NCBI GenBank assembly: GCA_029637525.1
Contig: CP072660.1
Coordinates: 682,001-746,000 of the forward strand
Reading direction: 5' to 3'
DNA from: Desulfurococcaceae archaeon MEX13E-LK6-19
GTDB lineage: Archaea > Thermoproteota > Thermoprotei_A > Sulfolobales > Desulfurococcaceae
DNA length: 64,000 bases
Below the pieces are notes generated by a model that saw only the letters and a program-made list of their open reading frames with translations, was not told where the DNA came from and did no database searches. Positions 52,338-62,264 of this stretch are shown here, piece after piece; position 1 is the stretch's first letter; every line of letters begins with the position of its first letter. Both the position numbers and the translations under genes were made by a program.

Positions 52338-53048
52338 GTGAGTTTTGGTCCTCCTGCAATGGGTTATGATAGGGCTATTACGATATTCTCTCCCGATGGT
52401 AGAATCTATCAGGTCGAGTACGCCTTTGAGGCTGTTAGGAGAGGATGGACTACTATTGGATTAAAGAGCAAGGCCGGTGCAGCTGTTGTTGTTGAGAGGC
52501 GCAGAATTTCTCCTCTCATAGATTTCTCGGCTATACAGAAAATATTCAAGATCGATGACCATATTGGTGTTAGTTTTGCTGGTATTGCTAGCGACGGCAG
52601 GGTTCTCATAGACTATGCAAGAATTATCGCGTTACGTCATAGATTCCTCTACGACGAACCCATATCCGTTGAGTACTTGGCTAAACAGATATGTGATATA
52701 AAACAAGCTTATACACAACATGCTGGTGTTAGACCATTTGGTGTAGCAATGATATTCATTGGCGTAGACTTCAAGGGACCACAATTATACATGACTGAGC
52801 CTAGTGGTAGGTACATGAGCTATAATGCTGTAGCTCTTGGAGAGAGAAGCCAGGTTGTCACAGAATTTCTTGAGAAGAACTATAAGTATGACTTAGACAT
52901 GAAGTCTCTCGTAAAACTAGGAGTGCAAGCACTAATAAAAGCCGCTGAAGAAAAACTCACCAGCGAGAACATAGAGATCGGTATTGTCGACGTTGAGACG
53001 AAGAAGTTCAGGATATTGACGCCAAAAGAAATAGAAGAATACATGTAA
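52338..53048 (+). CDS. psmA: Proteasome alpha subunit
   Basis: 236-residue ring subunit of the 20S proteasome. The gate-forming N-terminus YDRAITIFSPDGRIYQVEYAFEAV (ends shown) is characteristic of alpha rather than beta subunits, followed by GVSFAGIASDGRVL and PFGVAMIFIG. The start is set at the GTG at 52338: GAGGGTG lies 6 bases upstream, and the GTG at 52329 is part of that site. First protein gene of the downstream exosome superoperon segment. Confidence 0.96.
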   Translation: MSFGPPAMGYDRAITIFSPDGRIYQVEYAFEAVRRGWTTIGLKSKAGAAVVVERRRISPLIDFSAIQKIFKIDDHIGVSFAGIASDGRVLIDYARIIALRHRFLYDEPISVEYLAKQICDIKQAYTQHAGVRPFGVAMIFIGVDFKGPQLYMTEPSGRYMSYNAVALGERSQVVTEFLEKNYKYDLDMKSLVKLGVQALIKAAEEKLTSENIEIGIVDVETKKFRILTPKEIEEYM

Positions 53049-53179
53049 CAAATGTTTTTGGTTACTGTATTCATTCCCTGTTCTCCATGTAAGCTAGAAG
53101 CTAGTTGATGTGCGCAACATTAACTTAATATGAGCTATGTACTAGAATACTATTATTCTAGAGGAAGAGGTGTAGAATA

Positions 53180-53875
53180 TTGTCCTCCAAGTACGTTATA
53201 GCACGATATGAAGCGAGGGGGCATAGATTCGAGATACTCGTGAAACCAGATCTAGCGCTTGCTCTTAGAGAGGGTAAGCAAGTAAATATTGATGACATGC
53301 TTGTGGGTGATATAGTCTACAAGGATGCCAAGAAGGGATTGAAAGCATCGCCAGAGGCTCTCCGCCAGGTTTTCGGTACAGAGGACATAAGAAAGATCGC
53401 AGAAGAGATCGTGAAGAAAGGCGAGATCCAACTCACAGCTGAACAAAGAAGGAAGATTATCGAGGATAAGAAGAAACAAATCATAAACTTTATTGCAAGG
53501 AACGCTATTGACCCAAAGACGAAGCTACCTATTCCCCCCAAGAGAATAGAGCTTGCTATGGAGCAAGCTAGAGTTTCTATTGACCCGTATAGGAGTGTTG
53601 AAGTACAAGCACAAGAGATTATATCGAAGATAGCAAGGATAATACCAATCAAAGTAGCCAAGGCTATTCTTGCCGTGAAAATACCTCCACAGTACTCCGG
53701 TAGAATATATAAACAGGTATCAGGGTTAGGCGATATTAAGAAGTCCACATGGCTTAGCGATGGCTCACTCTACGTGGAAATAGAGATTCCCGCTGGTATG
53801 CAAAAAGAAGTAATTGATAGACTTAATAAGCTGACACACGGTACAGCGAATATAAAGGTGCTTCATGTGGGATGA
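53180..53875 (+). CDS. Ribosome maturation protein SBDS (Sdo1)
   Basis: 231-residue three-domain SBDS protein. [23 protein letters not shown] is the first domain, [15 protein letters not shown] follows, the middle three-helix domain includes [24 protein letters not shown], and the last domain ends NIKVLHVG. It acts with EF-2-like GTPases in 50S maturation; EF-2 itself lies downstream. Confidence 0.96.
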   Translation: MSSKYVIARYEARGHRFEILVKPDLALALREGKQVNIDDMLVGDIVYKDAKKGLKASPEALRQVFGTEDIRKIAEEIVKKGEIQLTAEQRRKIIEDKKKQIINFIARNAIDPKTKLPIPPKRIELAMEQARVSIDPYRSVEVQAQEIISKIARIIPIKVAKAILAVKIPPQYSGRIYKQVSGLGDIKKSTWLSDGSLYVEIEIPAGMQKEVIDRLNKLTHGTANIKVLHVG

Positions 53876-53878
53876 GTG

Positions 53879-54580
53879 ATGGGTAAAATCTATGTAGCTA
53901 ATAGACAAATAGTCCGGCCGGGAGACCTTCTCGCTGAAGGAGAGGATGTTGTCGCTGGCGAGTACACCTATAGAGAGGATAACAAGGTATACAGTATGAT
54001 ACTTGGTCTAGCCGAAGTAGATGATGGAAAAGTGTCAGTGATACCTCTTGAAGGAACACCACTACCTAAAGAAGGCGATACTGTTATAGGTCTAATTGTT
54101 GGCGTGGGAATAACAAACTGGATTGTTGATATAAAGGGTCCATATAAAGCAGTGCTCAACGCTAATGAGGCTCTGGAATCTTTTAACCCTATAACAGATG
54201 ACTTAAGAAAGTATCTTGATGTAGGAGACTATATTGTAGCAAAAATAATTCTCTTCGATAGATCAAGAAACCCCATGCTAACCATTAAGGGCAAGGGCCT
54301 CGGGAAGATCACTGAAGGCGTTGTAATAGATGTCAAGCCAAGTAGGGTACCTAGGATCATAGGGAAGAAGAGGAACATGATAAACATGTTGACGGAAATG
54401 ACGGGGTGCACTATAATTATCGGGCAGAACGGAAGAATATGGATAAGATGCCCGGAGAAGAAAATGGAGGACATAGTTATTAGGGCAATACGTAAAATCG
54501 AAGCCGAAGCACATATACCTGGTTTAACCGAGCGGGTGAGGATGTTTATAGAAGAGGAGAAGAGGCGTGCTGGATTATGA
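53879..54580 (+). CDS. rrp4: Exosome cap subunit Rrp4
   Basis: About 233 residues: N-terminal domain ([23 protein letters not shown]), S1 domain ([19 protein letters not shown]) and KH domain ([31 protein letters not shown], ends shown). It forms the RNA-entry cap of the archaeal exosome with the Rrp41-Rrp42 ring. The ATG at 53879 follows SBDS directly; overlaps Rrp41 by 4 bases. Confidence 0.97.
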   Translation: MGKIYVANRQIVRPGDLLAEGEDVVAGEYTYREDNKVYSMILGLAEVDDGKVSVIPLEGTPLPKEGDTVIGLIVGVGITNWIVDIKGPYKAVLNANEALESFNPITDDLRKYLDVGDYIVAKIILFDRSRNPMLTIKGKGLGKITEGVVIDVKPSRVPRIIGKKRNMINMLTEMTGCTIIIGQNGRIWIRCPEKKMEDIVIRAIRKIEAEAHIPGLTERVRMFIEEEKRRAGL

Positions 54581-55305
54581 GTGAGGAGAAACCCAAGCTT
54601 ATAAGAGAGGATGGTCTCCGCCACGACGGCAGGAGACCTGATGAGCTAAGACCTATTAGAATGGAGGTAGGAGTACTGAAAAACGCTGATGGATCTGCTC
54701 TTGTTGAGTTTGGTAAAACAAAAGTAATAGCGGCAGTTTATGGTCCACGTGAAGTATTGCCGAAGCATATATCATTACCTGACAGAGCGATAATTAGATG
54801 CAGATACCACATGGCCCCATTCTCCACGATGGATAGGAAAAGCCCTGCCCCAAGTAGAAGAGAGATAGAGTTATCAAAAGTTATCAGGGAAGCACTTGAA
54901 GCAGCTATTTTCACAGAATTATACCCCAGGACTTCCATTGACGTATTCATAGAGGTTCTACAAGCCGACGGAGGTACTAGGACAGCTGGTTTAACAGCTG
55001 CTTCACTAGCCTTGGCTGACGCCGGTATACCGATGAGGGATCTCGTGGCAGCTGTTGCTGTCGGTAAAGTCGATGGAGTGATAGTTCTTGATATCGATGA
55101 AGTTGAGGACGAGTTCGGTGAAGCAGATATGCCTGTTGGCATAATGCCTTCGCTAGGAAAAGTGGTGCTTCTACAGCTAAATGGTGTTCTTACTCCAGAA
55201 GAATTCAAGGAGGCTTTCGAGCTTGCCAAGAAAGGTATTGAAGAGATCTATAGGATGCAGAAAGAAGCTCTTGCAAAGAAGTACCTAGAATACCCATCCA
55301 CGTGA
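54577..55305 (+). CDS. rrp41: Exosome catalytic subunit Rrp41
   Basis: 242-residue RNase PH-like phosphorolytic exonuclease. [39 protein letters not shown], the phosphate-site [15 protein letters not shown] and the catalytic-region [17 protein letters not shown] (with acidic residues) are intact, marking this as the active subunit. Confidence 0.97.
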   Translation: MSEEKPKLIREDGLRHDGRRPDELRPIRMEVGVLKNADGSALVEFGKTKVIAAVYGPREVLPKHISLPDRAIIRCRYHMAPFSTMDRKSPAPSRREIELSKVIREALEAAIFTELYPRTSIDVFIEVLQADGGTRTAGLTAASLALADAGIPMRDLVAAVAVGKVDGVIVLDIDEVEDEFGEADMPVGIMPSLGKVVLLQLNGVLTPEEFKEAFELAKKGIEEIYRMQKEALAKKYLEYPST

Positions 55306-55321
55306 TGGAGGTGAGTCCTAC

Positions 55322-56179
55322 ATGTCTCTCACACCTACACAACTACCTGTCATACCTAGGCTCAAGAAAGAAACCATATTGTCGCTTATCAGAAACGGTA
55401 ACAGGATTGATGGAAGAAAACCTGAAGACTATAGGAGTATAAGTGTGCAATTAAATCCTGTACCGAAAGCTGAGGGTTCTGCTCTCGTTAAACTAGGAGA
55501 CACTATGGTTATGACAGGTGTTAAAATAGAAGTTGGTGAGCCATTCAGAGACAGGCCTAATGAGGGTGTTTTACAGGTTCACGCAGAATTTGTTCCACTG
55601 GCATCACCATCGTTTGAGCCTGGTCCACCAGATGAAAACGCTATTGAGACAGCTAGAGTTATTGATAGGAGTTTACGTGAACCCCATGCAATTAATCTTG
55701 AGGATCTCGTTATTATCCCTGGTAAGAAAGTATGGATCGTGTTCAATGATATATACCTTCTAGATCACGATGGGAACATTGTTGATGCTAGCATGCTTGC
55801 TACAATGCTCGCATTAAACATGGCTAAGTTACCAAAGATAGTTAGTATAGAGGGAGACAACATTGTTGTCGACAAGACAGTTAAAGAAAAACCACTACCA
55901 TTGAACCTTAATGTCGTCACGGTATCTATAGGATTGATTGAAGGACACTTAATAGTTGACCCATCACTAGAAGAAGAACTTGCACTCGATGCAAAGCTAA
56001 CTATAGCAGTGGATTCCAAGGGAAGAATTGTTGGTATGCAGAAAACAGGTATGGCCGGGTTTAGAACTAGTGAAATAGACTACGCTATAGACCTGGCGCT
56101 TAGGAAGGCAAGAGAATTACACGAGTTTCTAGAGAAAGTATTAAAAAATCCGGAAGAATTTAGTAAACCAATAGCCTAG
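55322..56179 (+). CDS. rrp42: Exosome subunit Rrp42
   Basis: 285-residue RNase PH-like subunit that pairs with Rrp41. RIDGRKPEDYRSISVQLNPVPKAEGSALVKLG (ends shown), GEPFRDRPNEGVLQVHAEFVP and RVIDRSLREPHAI are typical. The phosphate-binding GGT motif of Rrp41 is absent, as expected for the non-catalytic partner. GGAGGTGA lies 7 bases before the ATG. Confidence 0.96.
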   Translation: MSLTPTQLPVIPRLKKETILSLIRNGNRIDGRKPEDYRSISVQLNPVPKAEGSALVKLGDTMVMTGVKIEVGEPFRDRPNEGVLQVHAEFVPLASPSFEPGPPDENAIETARVIDRSLREPHAINLEDLVIIPGKKVWIVFNDIYLLDHDGNIVDASMLATMLALNMAKLPKIVSIEGDNIVVDKTVKEKPLPLNLNVVTVSIGLIEGHLIVDPSLEEELALDAKLTIAVDSKGRIVGMQKTGMAGFRTSEIDYAIDLALRKARELHEFLEKVLKNPEEFSKPIA

Positions 56180-56199
56180 CGTGTATGGAGGGCAGTACA

Positions 56200-56466
56200 A
56201 TGGCTAAGAGAACGAGGGTAGTAGGTATAGCCGGTAGGTATGGCGCTAGATACGGCTCCACATTGAGGAAGAAAGTGAGGGATATCCTCCAGAAGAGATA
56301 TGCTCCACACATGTGCCCATTCTGTGCGACAAAAGGAACAGTATACAGGATAAGTACCGGTATATGGGCTTGCAGAAAATGCGGTGCGAAATGGGCTGGA
56401 GGAGCCTATGTTCCAAGGACAGAGCTAAGCAAATACTTCCCCAAGATCATTGTTAGAAAAGAGTAA
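56200..56466 (+). CDS. rpl37ae: Ribosomal protein eL43 (L37ae)
   Basis: 88-residue zinc-ribbon 50S protein. RVVGIAGRYGARYGSTLRKKV, CPFCA and CRKCGAKWAGGAYVP are diagnostic. The ATG at 56200 (MAKRTRVV) is the family start, with GAGGG 7 bases upstream; the frame from 56185 adds five spurious residues. RpoP, often next in archaea, is not present between this gene and the Brix gene. Confidence 0.96.
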   Translation: MAKRTRVVGIAGRYGARYGSTLRKKVRDILQKRYAPHMCPFCATKGTVYRISTGIWACRKCGAKWAGGAYVPRTELSKYFPKIIVRKE

Positions 56467-56490
56467 TTATTTTGAAGGGAATAAACTATT

Positions 56491-57063
56491 TTGTCTACAA
56501 CAATCCTCATAACTACTTCTCACCGCCCTAGTTACAGAACACGTAGTTTCATAAAGGATCTCTCATCAGTTCTACCAGGTAGTGTCAAAAGCCATCGAGG
56601 CAAAAAGACACTACTACAATTAGCTTTTGAAGCAAAAGCTGTTGGCGCGAAATACATTATTGTAGTCGGTGAAAAGAAAGGCAATCCCAGTTTGCTGAGA
56701 ATCTATGAGGTATCATCTACTTCAGCAAGAAGTGTTGAGGAGATCATAAAACACTATGCATCAATAATTTTAAGTGGTGTCAGGCTCTCTCGCGAAATAC
56801 CAGATTCCTCTAGAGCATATAATCCACAGACAATAAACGTTGACCCCATGAACTGTGTTAACGATGAATGTTTTCTATTATCCGATATTCTCCTCAAAAT
56901 ACTTGAACCAAGACTCTCCCCTGAACCCGATATAACTATTGTTCTCGAGGAGAAGAATGGTATACGATTGAAGTTCTTGAATAGACTGGGTAGACTATGT
57001 GGCCCGGTATTAAAGGTATCGAGGGTGAAGATTATTGGAAGCCGGTATGAAAATAGAAGTTGA
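56491..57063 (+). CDS. Brix-domain ribosome biogenesis protein (Imp4-like)
   Basis: 190-residue Brix/Imp4 protein. The opening TTILITTSHRPSYRTRSFIKDLSSVLPGS (ends shown), RGKKTLLQLAFEAKAVGAKYIIVVGEKKGNPSLLRIYEV and the late NGIRLKFL are family features. It is probably needed for rRNA maturation. Overlaps the small Pcc1 paralogue gene. Confidence 0.88.
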   Translation: MSTTILITTSHRPSYRTRSFIKDLSSVLPGSVKSHRGKKTLLQLAFEAKAVGAKYIIVVGEKKGNPSLLRIYEVSSTSARSVEEIIKHYASIILSGVRLSREIPDSSRAYNPQTINVDPMNCVNDECFLLSDILLKILEPRLSPEPDITIVLEEKNGIRLKFLNRLGRLCGPVLKVSRVKIIGSRYENRS

Positions 57064-57280
57064 TGGAGAAGAGAGGATTCTTAAATCACTCTATGATGCC
57101 CTGTACCCCGAGACAACGAATCCTCCATCGCCAGAGTGTCGATCAGATATACGTTTGGAGGAAAAACTTGTGGTTGAAGTATATTGTAGTAGAATAAATC
57201 TTTTAAGAGCTGTCGCGAATAGCTATCTCAGCATAATATCCATGATTATAAAGAGTCTAGAGGTACAGGAAAATGGCTGA
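57047..57280 (+). CDS. Pcc1-like KEOPS subunit (copy 2, Pcc2 candidate)
   Basis: About 77 residues: ERILKSLYDALYPETTNPP, DIRLEEKLVVEVYCSRINLLRAVANSYLSIISMIIKSLEV. This is the Pcc1 fold (two strands, long helix). It is shorter and more divergent than the copy at 42860, fitting the archaeal paralogue reported as a fifth KEOPS subunit. The ATG at 57047 is preferred over TTG 57035; it overlaps Brix and ends inside the prefoldin start. Confidence 0.75.
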   Translation: MKIEVDGEERILKSLYDALYPETTNPPSPECRSDIRLEEKLVVEVYCSRINLLRAVANSYLSIISMIIKSLEVQENG

Positions 57281-57641
57281 GCAAAGACAGCTTCCACCTG
57301 AGGTACAACAGGCTCTTGTTGAATACGAAAACCTAAGGAATACTTTAGCTAAAGTAGAAGCGGAATTAAGGCTTACAGAGAGCGAGCTCGCTGAAATAGA
57401 GGATATACTTGCAAATCTTAAGGAGCTACCTGATGACGTTGAGGTCTACAAGTCAGTAGGACACGTTTTGTTCAGAAAGAAAAAAGAAGACGTTATTAAA
57501 GAGCTTGAGGAAAGAAAAGAGCTTCTACAGATCAAACAACAAAAATACAAAAACCAAGTAGAGCTATTAAGGAAGCAAGTCAGTGAAGCAGAGAAGAAGC
57601 TTAGAGACCTCTTGGCAAGGTACGGGATAAAGGTTGGCTAA
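57273..57641 (+). CDS. pfdB: Prefoldin beta subunit
   Basis: 122-residue coiled-coil chaperone subunit. LPPEVQQALVEYENLRNTLAKVEAELRLTESEL and KSVGHVLFRKKKEDVIKELEERKELLQIKQQKY (ends shown) show the two helices around the beta-hairpin. It overlaps the Pcc1 paralogue by 8 bases and DUF3194 by 8 bases. Confidence 0.95.
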   Translation: MAEQRQLPPEVQQALVEYENLRNTLAKVEAELRLTESELAEIEDILANLKELPDDVEVYKSVGHVLFRKKKEDVIKELEERKELLQIKQQKYKNQVELLRKQVSEAEKKLRDLLARYGIKVG

Positions 57642-58008
57642 GAAGAAAATAGTAACAATAGGACTTGATTTAAGCAAGATAAGTGATGAAATATTAGAAG
57701 AAGTAGCTTCTAGAATAGAAGAGAAAATAAGAAGCCTTTTATCCGAAGCATTATCTATATCGAGGAGCTATGATGCGGATATTGTTGTTGCACTAGAGAA
57801 TAAGGGTACTCATATAGATGTTTCTATAGATATAGAACTTGGTGGTGAACTAGGAGACATTATTGATTATGATACAGTACTTCAAGGTGTAATTAAGGAG
57901 GTAAGTAAGTTTGTTGAACAAGAACTCTTACGTGTCGCTGGCAAGGAGACTAGTAAGGGAGATTCTGGCAGCAAACAAGATACTGATAACGGGGCACAAG
58001 AACGCTGA
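57634..58008 (+). CDS. DUF3194 protein
   Basis: 124 residues: GLDLSKISDEILEEVASRIEEKIRSLLSEA and VDVSIDIELGG-like strands fit DUF3194, an archaeal family that follows prefoldin beta. The C-terminal 30 residues are polar (KETSKGDSGSKQDTDNGAQER) and are encoded by the same DNA as the N-terminus of the next gene. The TTG start overlaps prefoldin beta. Function unknown. Confidence 0.8.
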   Translation: MAKKKIVTIGLDLSKISDEILEEVASRIEEKIRSLLSEALSISRSYDADIVVALENKGTHIDVSIDIELGGELGDIIDYDTVLQGVIKEVSKFVEQELLRVAGKETSKGDSGSKQDTDNGAQER

Positions 58009-58942
58009 TCCGGATGCTCTTGCGGCAGCTTATGTACTTAGGAATTTTATAGAGAGGGAACTTGGTAGAACAGTTATTATCTCTTTTCCAGAAGGGCTAA
58101 ACGAAGTCTCGAAGAAAATAGTCAATGAGTTAGGTCTCGAGAACATTTATGATCATCTAATAATGTATAAATCGTCAATAAGCGAGTTCTTCGACAAGGT
58201 AATAGTAGTTGATACAAGCAGTTTTGAGCAACTAGGTGTTTTCAAGAACATTCTCTCTTCTAAGAATATAGTGGTTGTCGACCATCATTCTGGCGGTGAT
58301 ATGGCCCGCAGGAGCATATTATCTATAATTGATACATACGCTAAATCAACCTCTGAGATCATATACTTGTTGTTAAAAGACTTCTACAAACTAGACAGCA
58401 TAGAGTCCATGCTATTACTTGCAGGCATAATATATGATACACGTAGATTCCTATTGGCAACACCGAGAACACTTGAAATCGCTGGTAAACTCGTTGGGAT
58501 AGAGGGTGTTAACTATAAGGCTGTTATAGAGATGCTTCAAACAGAAATGGATATTTCTGAGAGGATAGCTAGGCTCAAAGCTGCTCAACGCCTTGTTTTC
58601 CGGAGAATAGGGGATTACATTATAGCGTATACACATGTAAGTGCCTTTGAGGGAAGTGCTGCTAGAGCTATACTTGACTTGGGTGCAGATGTAGCAATCG
58701 TTGGATCATCTAATGATGAAACGAGAATTGTCGTACGTATGAAACCCAAGGTTGCAAGAGAGCTGGGGATCAATATTGGGAAGGACATAATGCCTCTGGT
58801 TGGAGAGTACCTTGGTGGTGGAGGAGGTGGGCACGATGCAGCAGGCGCGGCTTCAGGTAAAGGAAATCTTGTGAAAGCGCTTCGTTACACTTATAAACTG
58901 ATCGCTTCATTTATTGAAAAGAAAATTAATGAAACGAAATAG
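57932..58942 (+). CDS. DHH/DHHA1 phosphoesterase (NrnA-like)
   Basis: About 336 residues. Motif I is ITGHKNADPDALAAA, motif II VVDTSS, motif III VVDHHSGG, and the DHHA1 glycine-rich GGGGGGHDAAGAASG is at the C-terminus, so it is active-looking. It probably degrades oligonucleotides, consistent with the upstream exosome genes. The open frame begins at 57911; the GTG at 57932 (MSLARRLVREILAANKILITG) seems best, but in either case at least 70 bases overlap DUF3194 in another frame. Confidence 0.88.
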   Translation: MSLARRLVREILAANKILITGHKNADPDALAAAYVLRNFIERELGRTVIISFPEGLNEVSKKIVNELGLENIYDHLIMYKSSISEFFDKVIVVDTSSFEQLGVFKNILSSKNIVVVDHHSGGDMARRSILSIIDTYAKSTSEIIYLLLKDFYKLDSIESMLLLAGIIYDTRRFLLATPRTLEIAGKLVGIEGVNYKAVIEMLQTEMDISERIARLKAAQRLVFRRIGDYIIAYTHVSAFEGSAARAILDLGADVAIVGSSNDETRIVVRMKPKVARELGINIGKDIMPLVGEYLGGGGGGHDAAGAASGKGNLVKALRYTYKLIASFIEKKINETK

Positions 58943-58943
58943 G

Positions 58944-58951
58944 TTTATAAG
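58944..58951 (+). promoter_or_regulatory. TATA box of EF-2
   Basis: TTTATAAG begins 2 bases after the stop of the DHH gene; the predicted transcript start near 58975 leaves a leader of about 40 bases. Confidence 0.45.
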
Positions 58952-59014
58952 TAGAAATTGGTTGTTAGAGTTTTGAGTTGGATGCTTGGGTATAAGCTGA
59001 TGGGTTGATCGAGT

Positions 59015-61228
59015 ATGGTTAGATACAAGCAAGTAACTGAGATACTTAAGTTAATGAAGAACCTTGACCACGTTAGAAACATAGGTATCACTGCACACGT
59101 AGACCACGGTAAAACAACTCTATCAGACTCATTGCTAGCAGCAGCTGGTATTATCTCTGAGAGAATTGCTGGTGAAGCACTGGCTCTAGACTACCTTGAT
59201 GTCGAGCAGAAAAGAGGTATCACCGTTAAATCAGCTAACATAAGCCTTTACCACGAGTACAAAGGCAAGGCTTACGTCATCAACCTTATCGACACACCTG
59301 GTCACGTAGACTTTAGCTCAAGAACAACTAGGAGCTTTAGAGTACTAGACGGCGCTATACTTGTTGTCGATGCTGTAGAGGGAGTTATGACACAGACCGA
59401 GATGTACTTGAGGACAGCTCTCGAGGAGCGTGTTAGACCACTCCTATTCATAAACAAAGTGGACCGTTTAATCAAGGAGCTCAAGCTAAGCCCCTCTGAG
59501 ATACAGCAGAGATTCGTACAGATAATCAAGGAGGTTAATGCTCTCATCCAGATGTATGCTGACAAGGAGTTCAAATCAAAATGGCTTCTTGACCCAGCTA
59601 AAGGTATGGTTGCTTTTGGCAGCGCTAAGGACAGGTGGGGCTTCACTGTCCCGATGGCACAAGCCAGGGGTATAAAGTTCAGTGACATTGTTGCAGCCTA
59701 TAGCAAGGGATCCAAAGAGGCTATTGAAGAAGTACAGAAAATGGCTCCACTGCATGAAGCAATACTAGACATGGTAGTAAAGTTCGTGCCTAACCCCAAG
59801 GAGGCGCAGAAATACAGAATACCAAAGATATGGAGAGGAGACCTCAACTCAGAAATAGGTAAGGCAATGCTTGAGGCAGACCCCAACGGGCCTCTCGTAA
59901 TGCTTATCAACGACATCAGAGTCGACCCACACGCTGGACTCGTCGCTACTGGTAGAGTATTCTCCGGTACACTAAGACCTGGTGAGGAAGTATGGCTTGT
60001 TAACGCTAGAGACAAGAAGAAGATACTACAGGTAAGCCTCTATATGGGTCCATACCGTGAGCTTGCAGACGAAATAGTTGCCGGTAACATTGCCGCAGTT
60101 CTAGGCCTTGATAAAGCCAGAGCCGGAGAAACCGTAGTAGCTGTAGACTTCAAGGACACAATGGTTCCATTCGAGAGACTAAGATACCTCAGTGAACCAG
60201 TAGTAACAGTCGCTATCGAGCCAAAGAACCCAAGAGACCTGCCGAAACTCATTGATGCTCTACACAAACTAAGCATTGAAGACCCGAGTCTCGTAGTCAA
60301 GATAAACGAGGAGACAGGCGAATACCTCCTCAGCGGTATGGGCACGCTCCACATCGAGATTGCTTTGACGTTCCTCAAAGAGAGATTCGGTCTAGAGGTA
60401 GATGTATCACCACCAATCATAGTATACCGTGAGAGTATCCGTGCAAAGAGCCAGATATTCGAGGGCAAGTCTCCGAACAAGCACAACAAGCTATACATAC
60501 ATGTTGAGCCTCTTGACGAGAAGACTATTGAGCTCATACACCAGGGCATTATAACGGAGGACATGGACCCAAGGGAGAGAGCTAAGATACTTAGAGACGA
60601 AGCAGGATGGAGCTATGATGAAGCCAGGAGGATATGGGCTATTGACGAGAACATAAACGTCTTCGTGGACTTGACAACAGGTGTACAGCACCTACGTGAA
60701 GTAAAGGACACCATTATACAAGGATTCAGACTAGCTATGAGAGAAGGACCTCTAGCCATGGAGCCTGTTAGAGGAGTAAAAGTAGTACTACATGATGCAA
60801 TCATACACGAAGACCCAGCACACAGAGGACCCGGCCAGATCTATCCAGCAGTGAGGAACGCTATCTACGCTGGTATGTTGACAGCTAAACCAACACTACT
60901 AGAGCCTATACAGAAACTTGACATAAGGGCACCAATGGAGTACATGGGTAACATAACATCGGTTCTCTCTAAGAGAAGAGGTAAGATACTACAAGTACTA
61001 CAACAAGGACCCACTGTGAGGATTATTGCAGAGATACCCGTAGCAGAGACATTTGACTTAGCAGAAGCACTACGTGGAGCAACAGCTGGTAAAGCACTCT
61101 GGGGTCAGGAGTTCAGTAGATGGGCACCAGTACCAGACTCAATGCTGTTGGATATAGTGAAGAAGATTAGAGAGAGGAAAGGACTGAAACCAGAACCACC
61201 GAAGCCAGAAGACTTCATTGGATTCTAA
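59015..61228 (+). CDS. fusA: Elongation factor 2
   Basis: 737-residue translocase GTPase. G1 is [15 protein letters not shown]2 [12 protein letters not shown]3 DTPGHVDF, G4 NKVDR. The diphthamide loop [17 protein letters not shown] (here [13 protein letters not shown]) contains the modified His. The C-terminus [11 protein letters not shown] is typical of archaea. It ends within 4 bases of a convergent gene. Confidence 0.98.
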   Translation: MVRYKQVTEILKLMKNLDHVRNIGITAHVDHGKTTLSDSLLAAAGIISERIAGEALALDYLDVEQKRGITVKSANISLYHEYKGKAYVINLIDTPGHVDFSSRTTRSFRVLDGAILVVDAVEGVMTQTEMYLRTALEERVRPLLFINKVDRLIKELKLSPSEIQQRFVQIIKEVNALIQMYADKEFKSKWLLDPAKGMVAFGSAKDRWGFTVPMAQARGIKFSDIVAAYSKGSKEAIEEVQKMAPLHEAILDMVVKFVPNPKEAQKYRIPKIWRGDLNSEIGKAMLEADPNGPLVMLINDIRVDPHAGLVATGRVFSGTLRPGEEVWLVNARDKKKILQVSLYMGPYRELADEIVAGNIAAVLGLDKARAGETVVAVDFKDTMVPFERLRYLSEPVVTVAIEPKNPRDLPKLIDALHKLSIEDPSLVVKINEETGEYLLSGMGTLHIEIALTFLKERFGLEVDVSPPIIVYRESIRAKSQIFEGKSPNKHNKLYIHVEPLDEKTIELIHQGIITEDMDPRERAKILRDEAGWSYDEARRIWAIDENINVFVDLTTGVQHLREVKDTIIQGFRLAMREGPLAMEPVRGVKVVLHDAIIHEDPAHRGPGQIYPAVRNAIYAGMLTAKPTLLEPIQKLDIRAPMEYMGNITSVLSKRRGKILQVLQQGPTVRIIAEIPVAETFDLAEALRGATAGKALWGQEFSRWAPVPDSMLLDIVKKIRERKGLKPEPPKPEDFIGF

Positions 61229-62097
61229 AGGTTTTCTATAAACAGTTTTTCCAAAGTCTTTACCTCATTGTATATTCCCTCTAAATCCATTGGCCCTGAA
61301 GCTGACGCCATTGAAATAATGTAGTTTAGTCTAAGGATACCTGGCTCAATAGATACTATTACGCTTCTCCTCTTTCTCGAATAATTATTTGTCGGAAGAA
61401 TACTACCCTTCTTCTCAAGGAAAACTATGGTATCTCCCAGTCTTTTCTTCTCTCTGTACCCAAGATTGCTTGTCATATGCTCTACTATTCTTTCTAGAGA
61501 CTCCTCATTAATACTTGGCAGGGTGATTACACACTCATGTTTATTTAGAGACTTTGTTCTACAAACAATGTTGTCTCCAGTAATAATATCACTATACTCC
61601 TTCGCCTTACTTAGTGGAATAGAGTAGAGTACAGCGATACCTATACCCACGAGAACTAGGCCTGTTATTGATACATAGGGAATTGGTTCGACAAATGTTA
61701 ATCTAGTTATATTCATTGTATAGGATACACTGACATCATTGTCCCCGTTATTTATCAGTAATAAACAGTAGTCTTGGGTAGTGTTTATTACCGTAGAATA
61801 TACTCCTTGTGGTGCTGAGATGTTGCTATAGCTTTTCTTGGCTAGAACATCATATACGGTATCAGCCGGCGTAAAAGCTAGTCCTATACTATTATTCGTG
61901 TTTACAACAATAGTAATGTTGTCTCCCTCAACTAGGGGTAAACAGGACCTATAATATCTCTCCGGTGGTATAGTATGTTCTTCACTGTACTCGAATGTCT
62001 GAGGCTCCTCGCGCGCTATAAGAGTATAGGATAAAGCTATCAAGAGCACACCAATGAATATCAGTATTATCCCCAAGTTTCTCCTATCCATAAACAT
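61225..62097 (-). CDS. Two-helix membrane protein, unrecognised
   Basis: 290 residues (or 288 from the ATG at 62091, which has better spacing from GAGGT). One helix is at about 8-27, then an outside region with several N-x-S/T sequons, a second helix at about 143-163, and a cytoplasmic domain with mixed alpha/beta text ([30 protein letters not shown]). I recognise no family. Overlaps the EF-2 stop by 4 bases, tail to tail. Confidence 0.6.
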   Translation of the reverse strand: MFMDRRNLGIILIFIGVLLIALSYTLIAREEPQTFEYSEEHTIPPERYYRSCLPLVEGDNITIVVNTNNSIGLAFTPADTVYDVLAKKSYSNISAPQGVYSTVINTTQDYCLLLINNGDNDVSVSYTMNITRLTFVEPIPYVSITGLVLVGIGIAVLYSIPLSKAKEYSDIITGDNIVCRTKSLNKHECVITLPSINEESLERIVEHMTSNLGYREKKRLGDTIVFLEKKGSILPTNNYSRKRRSVIVSIEPGILRLNYIISMASASGPMDLEGIYNEVKTLEKLFIENL

Positions 62098-62221
62098 GCT
62101 ACCTCACTTGGCTAAGACTTTGAAATACCTGGTCGCTAAAGGATTATTCACTCTACTTATCATAAAGCTTATCCTATTAGGCTTCATGATTTTCCGTGTA
62201 TAGTATCAAATACATGTTACT

Positions 62222-62262
62222 CAAGGAGAAGAAGAGAAGAGGAAAAAGAAAAAATATGTTGG
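62222..62262 (-). terminator. Pyrimidine-rich terminator of the permease operon
   Basis: Just after the permease stop codon the minus strand reads as a long T/C tract (TTTTTTC TTTTTCCTCTTCTC pattern), the usual archaeal intrinsic terminator type. The rest of the 62.1-62.26 kb gap shows no gene. Confidence 0.45.
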
Positions 62263-62264
62263 GT

